Below are positions 1 to 8,572 of a stretch of DNA of 64,000 nucleotides, piece by piece (the stretch's first letter is position 1; each line of letters opens with the position of its first letter). The notes under the pieces are model-generated. The model had not been told where the DNA came from. It saw only the letters and a list, made by a program, of their open reading frames with translations, and searched no databases. The DNA is from Virgibacillus_N oceani_A (GTDB lineage Bacteria > Bacillota > Bacilli > Bacillales > Amphibacillaceae). The stretch is from assembly GCA_041521345.1 (NCBI GenBank), contig JBGOHB010000006.1; one strand, 5' to 3'. A program made the translations under genes and the position numbers.

Positions 1-2457
1 GAAAACATGCTGCGGAATTCTTCTATAAAGGTAATAAAAGCGCTGGATGTAGTTGGCGGCTGTAACATTCAGTTTGCCCTTCATCCGCATACGAATGAAT
101 ATTTTATCATTGAAGTTAATCCAAGGGTCAGCCGATCCTCTGCGCTGGCTTCAAAAGCAACCGGGTACCCAATTGCTCATATATCAAGCATGTGTGCTTT
201 GGGTTTATCCCTGGACACTATCCAAAATCCAATGACCGGGGTTTCGAATGCATTGGAAGAACCAGTGCTGGATTATACGGCCGTGAAACTGCCGCGTTTT
301 CCATTCGATAAATTTACAGAAGCCGACCGCACTTTGGGCACACAAATGAAGGCAACCGGGGAAGTGATGGCCATTGATCTGACATTTCAAGCCGCTTTAA
401 ATAAAGCGGTACGATCGCTGGAGTTAAATAATTACAGTCTTCATTGGCCCGGGTTTTCTGAACTAAGCAATGATGAAATAAAGGATTTGCTGGAGGAGCC
501 GAATGACTTGCGGCTTTATGCTATTGCTGAAGCTTTTTCCAGAGAAATTGCAATGAAGGAAATCCAAGAGTTAACAGAAATCGATCCATGGTTTTTGAAA
601 AAAATGAAAAGCATTATAGAAATGGAAAAAACGGTAAAGGATTATACTTTAGCGGAAGTGCCTGAAGAGATATTACTTAAAGCAAAACAAATGAATATGA
701 GTGACGTACGAATAGCGCAACTAATCGGTTCTTCTGAAAAAGAATTAAGAGCGGATTTTAAGAAGAAATCACTGGTGCCTGCCTATAAAGCTGTTCAGAC
801 AACAGGAGAGCAAGATGCCGTTCATTCTTATTATTACTCTACTTGGAATGAAAAGCTGGAGGATGACGTGAAGCCGAATCACGAAAAGAAAATACTTGTA
901 CTCGGTTCTGGTCCAATTCGAATTGGGCAGGGAGTTGAATTTGATTACTGCTCTGTCCATGCGGCGCTGGCAGTGAAGAAAATGGGGTACAAAGCAATTG
1001 TGATCAATAATAACCCGGAAACTGTCAGTACTGATTACAATGTTGCGGACCGTTTATATTTTGAACCATTAGCTGCAGAGGACGTTTTAAGGGTGATTGA
1101 AAAAGAAAACGTGGAAGGCGTACTTATTCAATTTGGTGGACAAACTGCGATTAATCTGGCAGATGAATTAAGGGAAGAGGGTATTCACATTTTTGGAACA
1201 CTGCCTGAACAAATTGATCAGATGGAGGACAGGGAGCAGTTTTATGACTTTTTAAATGGACTAAATATATCTCATATATCTGGTCAGATTGTTCACCATC
1301 CAGCCGAATTGACAGAATCTGTCTATGAACTAGGCTTTCCAGTTTTGATACGTCCGTCATTCGTCATCGGAGGACAGTCCATGTTTATTTGCTACGATAA
1401 AAGAGAATTGAAAAATAATGTTCAGCGAATACAGAAAGATACAAATGACCAATGCTGGCCGTTGCTGATTGATCAATATTTACCTGGAAAAGAGTGTGAG
1501 GTTGATGTCATCAGTGATGGAAAAGAGATAATCATCCCAGGTATTTTTGAGCATATTGAAAAAGCCGGGGTGCATTCCGGTGACAGTATAGCGGTATATC
1601 CGCCGGTCACTTTGAGTGAAGATGTTAAAGAGAAAATCATGGATATAGCTCAGATGATAAGCAGGGAGCTTCCGATTGTGGGTATGATGAATATCCAATT
1701 TGTTGTTAAAGAAGAACATGTTTATGTGCTGGAGGTTAACCCGCGGGCATCCCGAACGGTGCCAATCATGAGCAAGGTTACGAGTATTCCGATGACGGAA
1801 TGGGCTGTGAAAGCTCAGCTTGGAGAGGGTTTACAGGAGGAAGCAAAGCATGTTAATGAACGGATGGAGCCAGGATATTTTACAGTGAAAGCACCAGTGT
1901 TTTCCGCGAATAAATTAAAAGGGGTGGATCATGTATTAGGACCGGAAATGAAGTCTACGGGGGAGGTAATTGGGATTTCCCCGTCCAAACAGGAAGCATT
2001 GAAAAAAGCAATTACTTTTTCTTATGATGTAAAATCCTTTATCAAGAATGGCAGTAGGTTGTTTGTTTCTGTTTCTGATCGTATGAAAGAGGAAAGCCTG
2101 GAACTGATTCGCGATTTGAGTGCTCTGGGATTGGTGATTAATGCCACAAGAGGAACAGGAGCGTTTCTCACATCGGCAGGCGTGGAACCGGAAATACTTG
2201 TGGAGACAAGAGAGGAACTGCTTGATTATTGGAAAGAAACACCTCCGGATCTTGTGCTGAACATTCCTAATCAAGGACGGGAAAAAGAAAAAATAGGCTA
2301 TTTTATCAGAGAACTGGCTGTCCGCCATCAAACCCCATATTTTACGAGTTTGGACACCTTAATGACACTGTCTGAATGGCTGCACGAAGCAGAATTAAAG
2401 GGAGCCCCATACTCGTTGAATAGCTGTACGAAACACCTGCGTATGGTCAGAGCGTAA
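1..2457 (+). CDS. carB: Carbamoyl-phosphate synthase large subunit, C-terminal 818 residues (5' end outside window)
   Basis: Forms carbamoyl phosphate from ammonia, bicarbonate and two ATP, with the small subunit supplying ammonia. The frame is open from base 1, so the start lies upstream; by comparison with the roughly 1070-residue family about 260 residues are missing. Visible are the end of the first ATP-grasp half (IIEVNPRVSRSSALASKATG), the oligomerisation region, the second ATP-grasp half (GSGPIRIGQGVEFDY; VLEVNPRASRTVPIMSKVT) and the C-terminal MGS-like allosteric domain (NATRGTGAFLTSAGV). No pyr genes follow, so I infer the arginine-linked rather than the pyrimidine-operon copy; upstream sequence would settle that. 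It converges on the exporter/two-component operon, separated only by a palindrome. Confidence 0.95.
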   Translation, partial: ENMLRNSSIKVIKALDVVGGCNIQFALHPHTNEYFIIEVNPRVSRSSALASKATGYPIAHISSMCALGLSLDTIQNPMTGVSNALEEPVLDYTAVKLPRFPFDKFTEADRTLGTQMKATGEVMAIDLTFQAALNKAVRSLELNNYSLHWPGFSELSNDEIKDLLEEPNDLRLYAIAEAFSREIAMKEIQELTEIDPWFLKKMKSIIEMEKTVKDYTLAEVPEEILLKAKQMNMSDVRIAQLIGSSEKELRADFKKKSLVPAYKAVQTTGEQDAVHSYYYSTWNEKLEDDVKPNHEKKILVLGSGPIRIGQGVEFDYCSVHAALAVKKMGYKAIVINNNPETVSTDYNVADRLYFEPLAAEDVLRVIEKENVEGVLIQFGGQTAINLADELREEGIHIFGTLPEQIDQMEDREQFYDFLNGLNISHISGQIVHHPAELTESVYELGFPVLIRPSFVIGGQSMFICYDKRELKNNVQRIQKDTNDQCWPLLIDQYLPGKECEVDVISDGKEIIIPGIFEHIEKAGVHSGDSIAVYPPVTLSEDVKEKIMDIAQMISRELPIVGMMNIQFVVKEEHVYVLEVNPRASRTVPIMSKVTSIPMTEWAVKAQLGEGLQEEAKHVNERMEPGYFTVKAPVFSANKLKGVDHVLGPEMKSTGEVIGISPSKQEALKKAITFSYDVKSFIKNGSRLFVSVSDRMKEESLELIRDLSALGLVINATRGTGAFLTSAGVEPEILVETREELLDYWKETPPDLVLNIPNQGREKEKIGYFIRELAVRHQTPYFTSLDTLMTLSEWLHEAELKGAPYSLNSCTKHLRMVRA

Positions 2458-2461
2458 ACAC

Positions 2462-2510
2462 GGGGACGGTTTTTCTGTTGCAGTTTTGCAACGAAAGAAC
2501 CGTCTCTCTG
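2462..2510. terminator. Palindrome between convergent carB and response regulator; likely bidirectional terminator
   Basis: GGGGACGGTTTTTCTGTTGC and GCAACGAAAGAACCGTCTCT form a long imperfect stem in the 55-bp gap between two convergent genes. The GGGGACGGTTCTTTTGTTGC style is, from memory, a recurrent intergenic palindrome in Bacillaceae, so it may be a dispersed repeat that also terminates transcription. Confidence 0.6.
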
Positions 2511-2512
2511 TT

Positions 2513-3118
2513 TCACTTCTTTCGCTGCCAGTAGTGTATGGCGAGCTGGGTGCGATCGCGGAGTTCTAATTTTTCTAAAATAATGGATAGCATGTTTCTC
2601 ACAGTACCGCCGCTTAGATATAGTTCTTCGCTTATTTCTTTATTAGATAATCCTTGGGCAATACATTCAACAATATCTGTTTCCCGGTCAGTCAGGCCAT
2701 CCATTGTAACGGTTTCCGGTTCCATTATTGTCTTAAACACACCTGAATCAAGGATAGTCGCTCCTGCTTTTAAAGCTCTGATTTGATCAGCCATTTTCTC
2801 CACCGGAGTAGATTTTAGCACATAACCTTCTGCGCCGGCATTCAATGCCCGACGGATATTTTGTTCATCCCGGAATGTAGTAAGCATCATGATTTGTGTG
2901 TTCGGAAACTTATCCTTAATCACTTTTGTACTTTTAATGCCGTCCATCACCGGCATTTGTATATCCATTAAAACAACGTCGGTATCATACAGACATAATT
3001 CGATGGCTTCCCGGCCATTGCCTGCAGTCCCAACAACATTAAAATCGGATTCTTTACCGAGTAAAAGCTTTAAGCTCTGGCAAACTAATGGATCATCATC
3101 CACAATGATTACATTCAT
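2513..3118 (-). CDS. NarL/LuxR-type response regulator of the ABC exporter operon
   Basis: Transcriptional regulator, 201 residues. The receiver domain starts MNVIIVDDDPLV, with phospho-acceptor Asp52 in LMDIQMPVMDG and the usual Thr and Lys later (MLTTF, VLKSTP). A C-terminal GerE/LuxR helix-turn-helix follows (LTDRETDIVECIAQGLSNKE). I start at 3118, not at an upstream in-frame codon, because GGAAAGGGGGCATCAG precedes this ATG and the ATG overlaps the kinase stop as ATGA. It is the last gene of a five-gene operon and almost certainly activates that operon. Closest remembered relatives are B. subtilis LnrK (YfiK), YvfU and DesR. Confidence 0.9.
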   Translation of the reverse strand: MNVIIVDDDPLVCQSLKLLLGKESDFNVVGTAGNGREAIELCLYDTDVVLMDIQMPVMDGIKSTKVIKDKFPNTQIMMLTTFRDEQNIRRALNAGAEGYVLKSTPVEKMADQIRALKAGATILDSGVFKTIMEPETVTMDGLTDRETDIVECIAQGLSNKEISEELYLSGGTVRNMLSIILEKLELRDRTQLAIHYWQRKK

Positions 3119-4200
3119 CTCTGATGCCCCCTTTCCTTTAGCGGAATGACACACACCAACAAAAAACCATCTTCATTATTAATTGATAGGCTGCCGTCCA
3201 AAACTCTCGCACGCATTTGAAGGCTTCTTAATCCACTTCCTGCAGACTGCTTTTTTTCTTTTTGAGATGTTCCGTTATCCTGAATACTTATTCTTACAAT
3301 AGCATTTGTAACCTGTAAGTCAATATCTGCTTTTGTTGCATTGCTGTGTCTGGCAATATTGGTCAAAGCTTCCTTCAAACAAGCCTCCAGCAAGGTCCAT
3401 ATATAAGCGGGCACGATGCTCATATCGCCGTATTTTTTAAAACTGGTGTCAAATTGGTGGAAACCATTTACAATTTCACCCATCTGCTCTGCCCCTATAG
3501 TTGCTGTTGATGACATATTATGTACCGTTTCCCGCAAATTAATGGTACTCCGTTCAATACGTTTCTTCACTTCTTCAAGAATTTTTTCTGCTTCCTTTGG
3601 ATCCTCCATATGTTTATACGCCTGAATAGCAAGTGCAGCTCCGGTTAAATCATGTCCGAGGTGATCATGAAGCTGTCTGGATATACGGTTTCTTTCCATA
3701 AGCTGTGCCTGAAGCGAAGTGGAGTGGCTTGCTTTCAGTAAATCTGTTTTTAAACGTTCCAGTGCATATTTGGATTTACGCATTTCATCCATTTCGTCTC
3801 GCTGAATTTGTTGATTTTTAATCACGGTATAGGAAAAGGTACCAAAAACAAATGCATGCAGCAAATACCAGAAGATAAAATCTGTAGAAGATAGAAAAAT
3901 AACACCACTGAAAAACAATAGAACGGAATAAAGCCATTTACCTTTTAAGACTAGTTCAAATAGAGGATAAGCCAAGGCGTAATGACTGATAGTTGTATAA
4001 GGAAAAAATATAAGACAAAAAATGAGATCAAATCCAGCACTCCATGCGGGGAGTGAGATGCGCCAGCGCAAACTGGCCATCAAAAGCAGCAAAAGAATGA
4101 GAATAAAGGGTTCGGCTGTGGAATCACCAATAACCCATAAATGAATCAGTAATATAATATGAAGAAATCGCCATCCATTTATAAAAAAATGTGGTTCCAT
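3115..4200 (-). CDS. Sensor histidine kinase (HisKA_3 type, DesK/LnrJ/YvfT-like)
   Basis: Membrane sensor of 361 residues. About five hydrophobic segments fill residues 10-125, followed by a coiled linker, the HisKA_3 dimerisation helix with phospho-His178 in RQLHDHLGHDLTG, then a HATPase domain (N box EALTNIARHSNATKAD, G box DNGTS...GSGLRSLQMRA). There is no large extracellular sensor domain, so it probably senses a membrane or intramembrane signal, as in DesK or LnrJ; the signal itself is inference. The stop overlaps the regulator's start (ATGA). It lies 26 bp downstream of the second permease with its own GAGGGTG ribosome site. Confidence 0.9.
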   Translation of the reverse strand: MEPHFFINGWRFLHIILLIHLWVIGDSTAEPFILILLLLLMASLRWRISLPAWSAGFDLIFCLIFFPYTTISHYALAYPLFELVLKGKWLYSVLLFFSGVIFLSSTDFIFWYLLHAFVFGTFSYTVIKNQQIQRDEMDEMRKSKYALERLKTDLLKASHSTSLQAQLMERNRISRQLHDHLGHDLTGAALAIQAYKHMEDPKEAEKILEEVKKRIERSTINLRETVHNMSSTATIGAEQMGEIVNGFHQFDTSFKKYGDMSIVPAYIWTLLEACLKEALTNIARHSNATKADIDLQVTNAIVRISIQDNGTSQKEKKQSAGSGLRSLQMRARVLDGSLSINNEDGFLLVCVIPLKERGHQR

Positions 4201-4226
4201 TCCGTATTCACCCTCTATTCTCCGCC

Positions 4227-4913
4227 TTAATTAATCCTTCTTACACTTCCGATTACAAGGAAAATAACTGTATATAACCATAATACACCATTGATCATGA
4301 GAAATTCAGAAATTTCCTCCCCGAAAACAATCCAATCTATTCCTTGACTGAGCCAATAGGTAGGGAAAACAACCGCAATTCGCTTTAAAATATCCGGAAA
4401 GGTTTCTAAAGGAACCAATAACCCGCCCAGGAGAACTAGCAGAAAAATAAGTGACATATAGACAAGAAAAGATGTCTCTGTACTACGATATAAAGAAATC
4501 CAGGCTAAAGCAATAGCTAGGGAAGAAAAACTGAAAGAAATAAATAAAACTATTAGCCATCCAGGCTGATAAAGCTCATGACCGTAAAGCATACCGCCAT
4601 AAACTAGTATGATGCATTGAATAACCATAATGACTGCAAATGAAAGCAGGTTCTGGCTTAAATATTGGAAATGCGTGACAGGGGCAACAGCAAGCCGTTT
4701 GACAACTCCCTTTTGCCTGTCCTCAAGGATAATGTTGGCCAGGCGAATACCAACAAAAAGAACAATAATCCCGAAATACTGATATCCATAAGGAAGAAAT
4801 GGCCACGCTTCTCCCGAAGGCAGAAAAATGGCTCCAATAGGAAACAGCGTGAGAAATATAAGGTTCGTTGTATTACTGAAAGTTCTTTTTAGAGCAAATT
4901 GAAAAATAGTCAT
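4227..4913 (-). CDS. ABC-2 type transporter permease (second subunit)
   Basis: Integral membrane subunit, 228 residues with about six hydrophobic helices. The ABC-2 family pattern is visible: an amphipathic N-terminus (MTIFQFALKRTFSNT), the cytoplasmic motif EDRQKGVVKRLAVAPVTH in the middle, and a late LVLLGGLLVPLETFPDIL helix. I use the ATG at 4913, which overlaps the previous permease stop as ATGA and has AAAGAGG upstream, instead of an ORF extension to 4994. At about 230 residues it is shorter than the roughly 390-residue LnrM/LnrN permeases and nearer YvfS in size. It probably forms a heterodimer with the preceding permease. Confidence 0.85.
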   Translation of the reverse strand: MTIFQFALKRTFSNTTNLIFLTLFPIGAIFLPSGEAWPFLPYGYQYFGIIVLFVGIRLANIILEDRQKGVVKRLAVAPVTHFQYLSQNLLSFAVIMVIQCIILVYGGMLYGHELYQPGWLIVLFISFSFSSLAIALAWISLYRSTETSFLVYMSLIFLLVLLGGLLVPLETFPDILKRIAVVFPTYWLSQGIDWIVFGEEISEFLMINGVLWLYTVIFLVIGSVRRIN

Positions 4914-5641
4914 CGCATTTTCCTCTTTCCTAAAATAAGCAGTACGATAAATAGCACCACAGATGCAATTAATAAAATATTCGACTGAAACCATGCCTCG
5001 CCCAGACTGGATTGATTCATGTTGTATATTGACTCTGCAGATAAGGTTAATGGGTTAGCATAGGAATTCACAAATTCAAAAAATGCATTTTCCGGCACCG
5101 GAAATAATAAACCTGCCAACAGGACAAATCCGACTCCATATACTTCACTCAACCGTTCGGCAACTTTAAAATTATTCACGGAGAAAGTGAAAATCAGGCA
5201 AACAATACTCGAGAGTAAGGACATAAGAAAAATCATATATACCGCCCATGGCCAGTTACCCCAATCGGCACCTAATACTAATTGGGAAAAAGTCATTAAA
5301 ACAATACCGAGTAAAAGAGAATAGACTACACCACACACCATGATTGAAAAGGCATATAATGTCTGGTTAAACGGCAGTAAATAGATTCGCTGTTTTATTC
5401 CGGTGAAAAAATCCGATTGAATATAATGCATAACAAGTGACCCTCCGAATAACTGGAAAACGAGAACCATGAGCACGGCATGTTCATTAAAAACAGGTTC
5501 ACCGGTTTCTGTCGTTACCCCTTGAAGGATAAAGTAGAAAACAGTGAGCAGGACGATCGGCACTACAAATAACAAAAGGAGTGTAATATACTCTCTGATC
5601 ATGCGCAAAAAAGTAAACTTAATCGTAGAAATTACTCTCAT
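4910..5641 (-). CDS. ABC-2 type transporter permease (first subunit)
   Basis: Integral membrane subunit, 243 residues and about six helices. Hydrophobic segments are TLLLLFVVPIVLLTVFYFIL near the N-terminus, VLMVLVFQLFGGSLVMHYI, and a C-terminal ILLIASVVLFIVLLIL, with the cytoplasmic loop FFTGIKQRIYLLPFNQ matching the ABC-2 pattern. The start overlaps the ATPase stop (ATGA) and the end overlaps the second permease, so the three transporter genes are translationally coupled. The substrate is not readable from sequence; related exporters remove lipophilic antibiotics or lipids. Confidence 0.85.
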   Translation of the reverse strand: MRVISTIKFTFLRMIREYITLLLLFVVPIVLLTVFYFILQGVTTETGEPVFNEHAVLMVLVFQLFGGSLVMHYIQSDFFTGIKQRIYLLPFNQTLYAFSIMVCGVVYSLLLGIVLMTFSQLVLGADWGNWPWAVYMIFLMSLLSSIVCLIFTFSVNNFKVAERLSEVYGVGFVLLAGLLFPVPENAFFEFVNSYANPLTLSAESIYNMNQSSLGEAWFQSNILLIASVVLFIVLLILGKRKMR

Positions 5642-6585
5642 TCTTCTCCCACCTTATCTCGCAACTGTTTCCCTGTTAAGGTTAAAAAGACGTCTTCCAG
5701 ATTTGGCTTATCGGCCTGGATTCCAAGTACACCTGCATGCTCTTTAATCATAGACAGAATTCGGTCAAAGTTGCCTGTGTTCGCTTCTGATATAACAATG
5801 ATACGGTTTCCGGTTACACTTGCCTGTTTCACTCCGGTGATTTCCTCCAGCTTATTTAGTGGTATTTCTCCGGTATCCGTTACATCAATTTCCATCTTTT
5901 CTTCATGCTGAATGGTTTGTATCAGTTCCTCGACAGTACCTTCTTTGATAATCTGACCCTGATCCATAATGACAACCCTGGAAGCAATTGCTTGCACTTC
6001 TTCCATATAGTGAGTGGTATAAAGAATGGTTGTACCGTTCTCCCTGAGCTTTTTCACGGCCTCCAAAATGTAATTTCTGGATTGCGGGTCAATCCCGACA
6101 GTCGGCTCATCCATAATGATAAATTTCGGGCGATGTGTTAATGCACAGGCGATATTCAATCGTCTTTTCATCCCGCCGGAAAATTTGTTTGGTACTTTAT
6201 TTGCTCTGTCACTCAGGCCAACAAATTCCAGTGCTTCCTGCACTCTATTTTTCTTTTTTTCTCCTTTTAAACCATAGACACCTGCGAAAAATTGCAGGTT
6301 TTCTTTTGCCGTCAATTCTTCAAATATTGTAATTTCCTGTGTCACGAGCCCTATTTTTTCCTTGTTTTGGTGGGAGAAGGGGTTTTTGGCTTCTCCGAAC
6401 AATGCCACTTGTCCTTTTTCATAAGGGACCATCCCTGTTAATGTCTGAATCAATGTTGTCTTCCCGGCACCGTTTGGTCCAAGCAGCCCGATTATCTCAC
6501 CTTCATTGATCTCAAGATCAACATAATCAAGCACGATATTTGATCCATATCTTTTTACGACGCCTTGCAAAGAAGCAATATTCAT
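5638..6585 (-). CDS. ABC exporter ATP-binding protein (CcmA/LnrL/YvfR-like)
   Basis: Energises the two ABC-2 permeases. The 315 residues show Walker A GLLGPNGAGKTTLIQTL (near residue 35), the Q loop in TQEITIFEELTAKENL, signature KFSGGMKRRLNIACAL, Walker B KFIIMDEPTVGIDPQ and the H loop YTTHYMEE, then a C-terminal DUF4162-type tail typical of antibiotic and lipid exporters. It is the first gene of the operon: ATG at 6585 with AAAGGGTGAG upstream, and a promoter expected in 6590-6700. Because kinase and regulator are encoded in the same operon, I infer drug- or lipid-stress-inducible efflux like LnrLMN (linearmycin resistance). Confidence 0.92.
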   Translation of the reverse strand: MNIASLQGVVKRYGSNIVLDYVDLEINEGEIIGLLGPNGAGKTTLIQTLTGMVPYEKGQVALFGEAKNPFSHQNKEKIGLVTQEITIFEELTAKENLQFFAGVYGLKGEKKKNRVQEALEFVGLSDRANKVPNKFSGGMKRRLNIACALTHRPKFIIMDEPTVGIDPQSRNYILEAVKKLRENGTTILYTTHYMEEVQAIASRVVIMDQGQIIKEGTVEELIQTIQHEEKMEIDVTDTGEIPLNKLEEITGVKQASVTGNRIIVISEANTGNFDRILSMIKEHAGVLGIQADKPNLEDVFLTLTGKQLRDKVGEE

Positions 6586-6879
6586 TCGTTGCTCACCCTT
6601 TCCATCTTTTCTAAGTAAATTATGCCTTTTTTTATTTTGATTTAATAGTTACATTTGTCACGAAATGCACAAAGATGGAAGCGTATGTTTAACGATATAC
6701 GGACTGAACTAGCAGGGCGAAAAAAGAGCCTTAATTGGTAGTAACGGGTTCAGTTCTAGGAGAGAAAACAGTAAATAACATACTAAATAGAATTACAAAT
6801 CGCATAGCGTTTCGTAATTCTATTTTTATTGATATAACAGCCTTTGTTAACTTTTAACACCTGAATTAACATTGTAAAT
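6586..6879. other. Intergenic region upstream of the exporter operon
   Basis: No coding sequence. On the minus strand it must contain the exporter promoter; a partial dyad TTTGT...ACAAA lies at 6653-6676 and could be a response-regulator site (weak). A terminator-like stem AATAGAATTAC/GTAATTCTATT with a T tail sits at 6786-6826. Between them, ACTGAAC and GTTCAGT at 6703-6756 form a looser inverted repeat. Confidence 0.4.
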
Positions 6880-7204
6880 AGTAATATTTTCAGTATTTGT
6901 ACATAGATCACTTCCGCACGATGTAAAGCATGTCCAATATAGCTGTTGTGATGCCCGGATCCCCTAAAAGATCTCCCCATTCGTTTGATCCTTTATTCGA
7001 TGTGAATATCAAAACGGACTGATCATACAGCTCATTTAATCAATTGGAAAAACAGGTTGGCTTCATGCTGGTCATGGCCATATACATCAAGTCATCAATG
7101 AAGACAAGATCGGATTTAAGAATACGTCGTTTTCTAATCTGCGATTTGCGAAGAATTTCCGTTGTTTTAAGAATATGCACCAATTCCCCATTGGCAGGAA
7201 GAAG
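6880..7204 (-). pseudogene. IS21-family IstB-like ATPase remnant (frameshifted, truncated)
   Basis: On the minus strand, ILRKSQIRKRRILKSDLVF followed by IDDLMYMAM, then in other frames LINELYDQ-like residues, IFTSNKGSNEWGDLLGDPG and ITTAILDMLYI match the second half of IstB, the AAA+ helper of IS21 transposition. At least two frameshifts separate these segments and the first half, with Walker A, is missing. The 5' border, near 7204, abuts an unrelated decayed gene on the other strand. Boundaries are approximate. No intact istA is nearby. Confidence 0.75.
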
Positions 7205-7483
7205 ACCTGATGAAAAACTGGGCAGAGATATCGATGAATTATCCTTTGAGGAATTGCGCTCTCCTAAAATTAAAGAAAAATCGGGGAAAATCACTTTTAT
7301 TACTGCTACAGATGGAAACCATGGTGCGGAATTACATGGACTGCGAGGGAACTTGGGCAGAAAGCTGTTATATTCATGCCTAAAGGCTCCAGCAGGGCTC
7401 GACTTAAAAAATTGCAGGATGAAAGGGCTTACGCAGAAATTACCGATATGAACTATGATATTTCTGATCTCGCTTCGACTTAG
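7205..7483 (+). pseudogene. Diaminopropionate ammonia-lyase (YgeX-like) internal fragment
   Basis: The plus strand encodes LGRDIDELSFEELRSP, KSGKITFITATDGNHG and then, after frame changes, QKAVIFMPKGSSRARLKKL and YAEITDMNYD. These match consecutive segments of PLP-dependent diaminopropionate ammonia-lyase, a roughly 400-residue enzyme. Only about 90 residues' worth remain, with frameshifts near 7325 and a stop at 7481-7483; both ends are gone. I read it as a gene interrupted by, or recombined with, the adjacent IS21 element and then deleted. Confidence 0.7.
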
Positions 7484-7648
7484 TCAATAGAATAACCTCC
7501 CAAACGTTATAGTTTTATTCTACCAATAAAAAATTAACTGCGAAGTAAGAGCCGTACGCTCTCTCACTTGCACAGTTAATATTAAACTCCCATTTGGGGA
7601 GGACAGGTGTGACTTTGATCGCTATTTTGCACTATATAATAAATTATA

Positions 7649-7687
7649 AAGCCTAATTCCCTTTCTTTTGAACAAGGAATTAGGCTT
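7649..7687. terminator. Strong hairpin, probable terminator
   Basis: AAGCCTAATTCC and GGAATTAGGCTT form a perfect 12-bp stem, followed on the plus strand by GTGATTTTT. It lies about 50 bp beyond the 3' end of the minus-strand small gene at 7741-7923. A weaker imperfect hairpin (TAACTGCGAAGTAAGAGC against GCTCTCTCACTTGCACAGTT) lies just before it at about 7531-7580. Confidence 0.55.
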
Positions 7688-7740
7688 GTGATTTTTATAA
7701 AATCGCGCCCGTAAAGGAATAAACGAACCTCCCTTATATA

Positions 7741-7923
7741 TCAATTATTTTCCAGTTTTTCGACAAGTTTTCCTTTTAGTTTAATTTTTTTAGCTGGCGG
7801 CTCTTCACCATTGCCATATGGAACCATTTTATAAAGTGCTTTAACTTCAATTTCGTATAAATACTTAGCGTCTTTCCTATCAACTTTATTTAAAAGATTC
7901 ATCGCATCATTCATGCTGTTCAT
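7741..7923 (-). CDS. Small hypothetical protein, 60 aa
   Basis: Not recognised. Sixty residues, lysine- and glutamate-rich, no membrane segment, no signal peptide. The ATG directly follows the stop of a broken upstream gene (TAA then ATG), so it was probably translated by coupling to it; the ribosome site (GCAGGGACC) is weak. The hairpin at 7649-7687 lies beyond its 3' end. It may be the still-open second half of a decaying two-gene unit rather than a functional gene. Confidence 0.45.
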   Translation of the reverse strand: MNSMNDAMNLLNKVDRKDAKYLYEIEVKALYKMVPYGNGEEPPAKKIKLKGKLVEKLENN

Positions 7924-8210
7924 TTATGCCGGGTTCGGTCCCTGCACCAATTCTTTTAGCATTTCTGGATTCTTTTTTAAATATATTTTAATTTCTGTTG
8001 GAAGTTTTCTATAAATGCTTTTATGGTGACCGAACCATTCTCCATAATCTTACTTATCTTTTTATGGTTGAACTGCGATTTTTCAGATTCCTTATCCGAT
8101 TCTTCTGTATTAGATGTTCCTTCGATCATAACAACTCCTGCAATAAATGCAAAAACTGCCCCCATCAATACTGCTATTATTCCCTTTTTCTACCTGACCC
8201 TTTCGTTCAT
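7924..8210 (-). pseudogene. Broken gene for a small secreted or membrane-anchored protein
   Basis: Minus strand. TTGGAGAC precedes an ATG (8210) reading MNERVR, then an in-frame TAG, then KKGIIAVLMGAVFAFIAGVV, a clear membrane or signal segment, followed by a charged stretch (EESDKESEKSQFNHKKISKI). A one-base shift near 8038 is needed to continue into EWFGHHKSIYRKLPTEIK and KKNPEMLKELVQGPNPA, ending at TAA 7926-7924. Two lesions (nonsense and frameshift) in an otherwise coherent protein suggest a recent pseudogene; two sequencing errors are the alternative. Family not recognised. Confidence 0.5.
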
Positions 8211-8297
8211 TTTGTCTCCAACTTTTATTCCAGATAGGCGCCCGTTTGTTTAAGATACTTAACTAATGCCACTCCGTTAGTTGAGCATAAAATGGCC

Positions 8298-8447
8298 TTA
8301 TTTTTCATCAAACAAAACCATAGCTGAAAAATAGAATAATGGGTTGCTGAATTTTATATCCACTACTTCAACACCACTGTTCAAGAATTCATTAACTTTT
8401 TTATCAAGTTTACTGTTATCTAGTGCATAAAAGGTTTTAATTTTCAT
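8298..8447 (-). CDS. Small protein, 49 aa, resembling the Cse60/DUF2758 family
   Basis: ORF of 49 codons plus stop with AGGGGATGTGG upstream of the ATG. The sequence opens MKIKTFYALDNSKLDKKVNE, continues VVDIKFSNPL and ends YFSAMVLFDEK. The pattern of a short beta strand, a helix, VVDIKFS and a C-terminal FSAMVLF strand resembles the small Cse60-type proteins of bacilli (B. subtilis Cse60 is a sporulation-period protein). Assignment rests on recalled pattern only; function unknown. It lies upstream of the broken membrane-protein gene on the same strand. Confidence 0.5.
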   Translation of the reverse strand: MKIKTFYALDNSKLDKKVNEFLNSGVEVVDIKFSNPLFYFSAMVLFDEK

Positions 8448-8572
8448 TTTGAACCACATCCCCTATATTATCGTATCCGATTGTTTAATTGTATTGTATC
8501 AGAATTATTTTATAAATTGTTAACTTTGTCTAATAAGTGTTGTATCAAAAACGATTGTTTTGGTACATTAAA

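Noticed and set aside
1936..2331. 131-aa minus-strand ORF inside carB
   Set aside because: Antisense shadow of carB; Cys-, Phe- and Ser-rich without family features.
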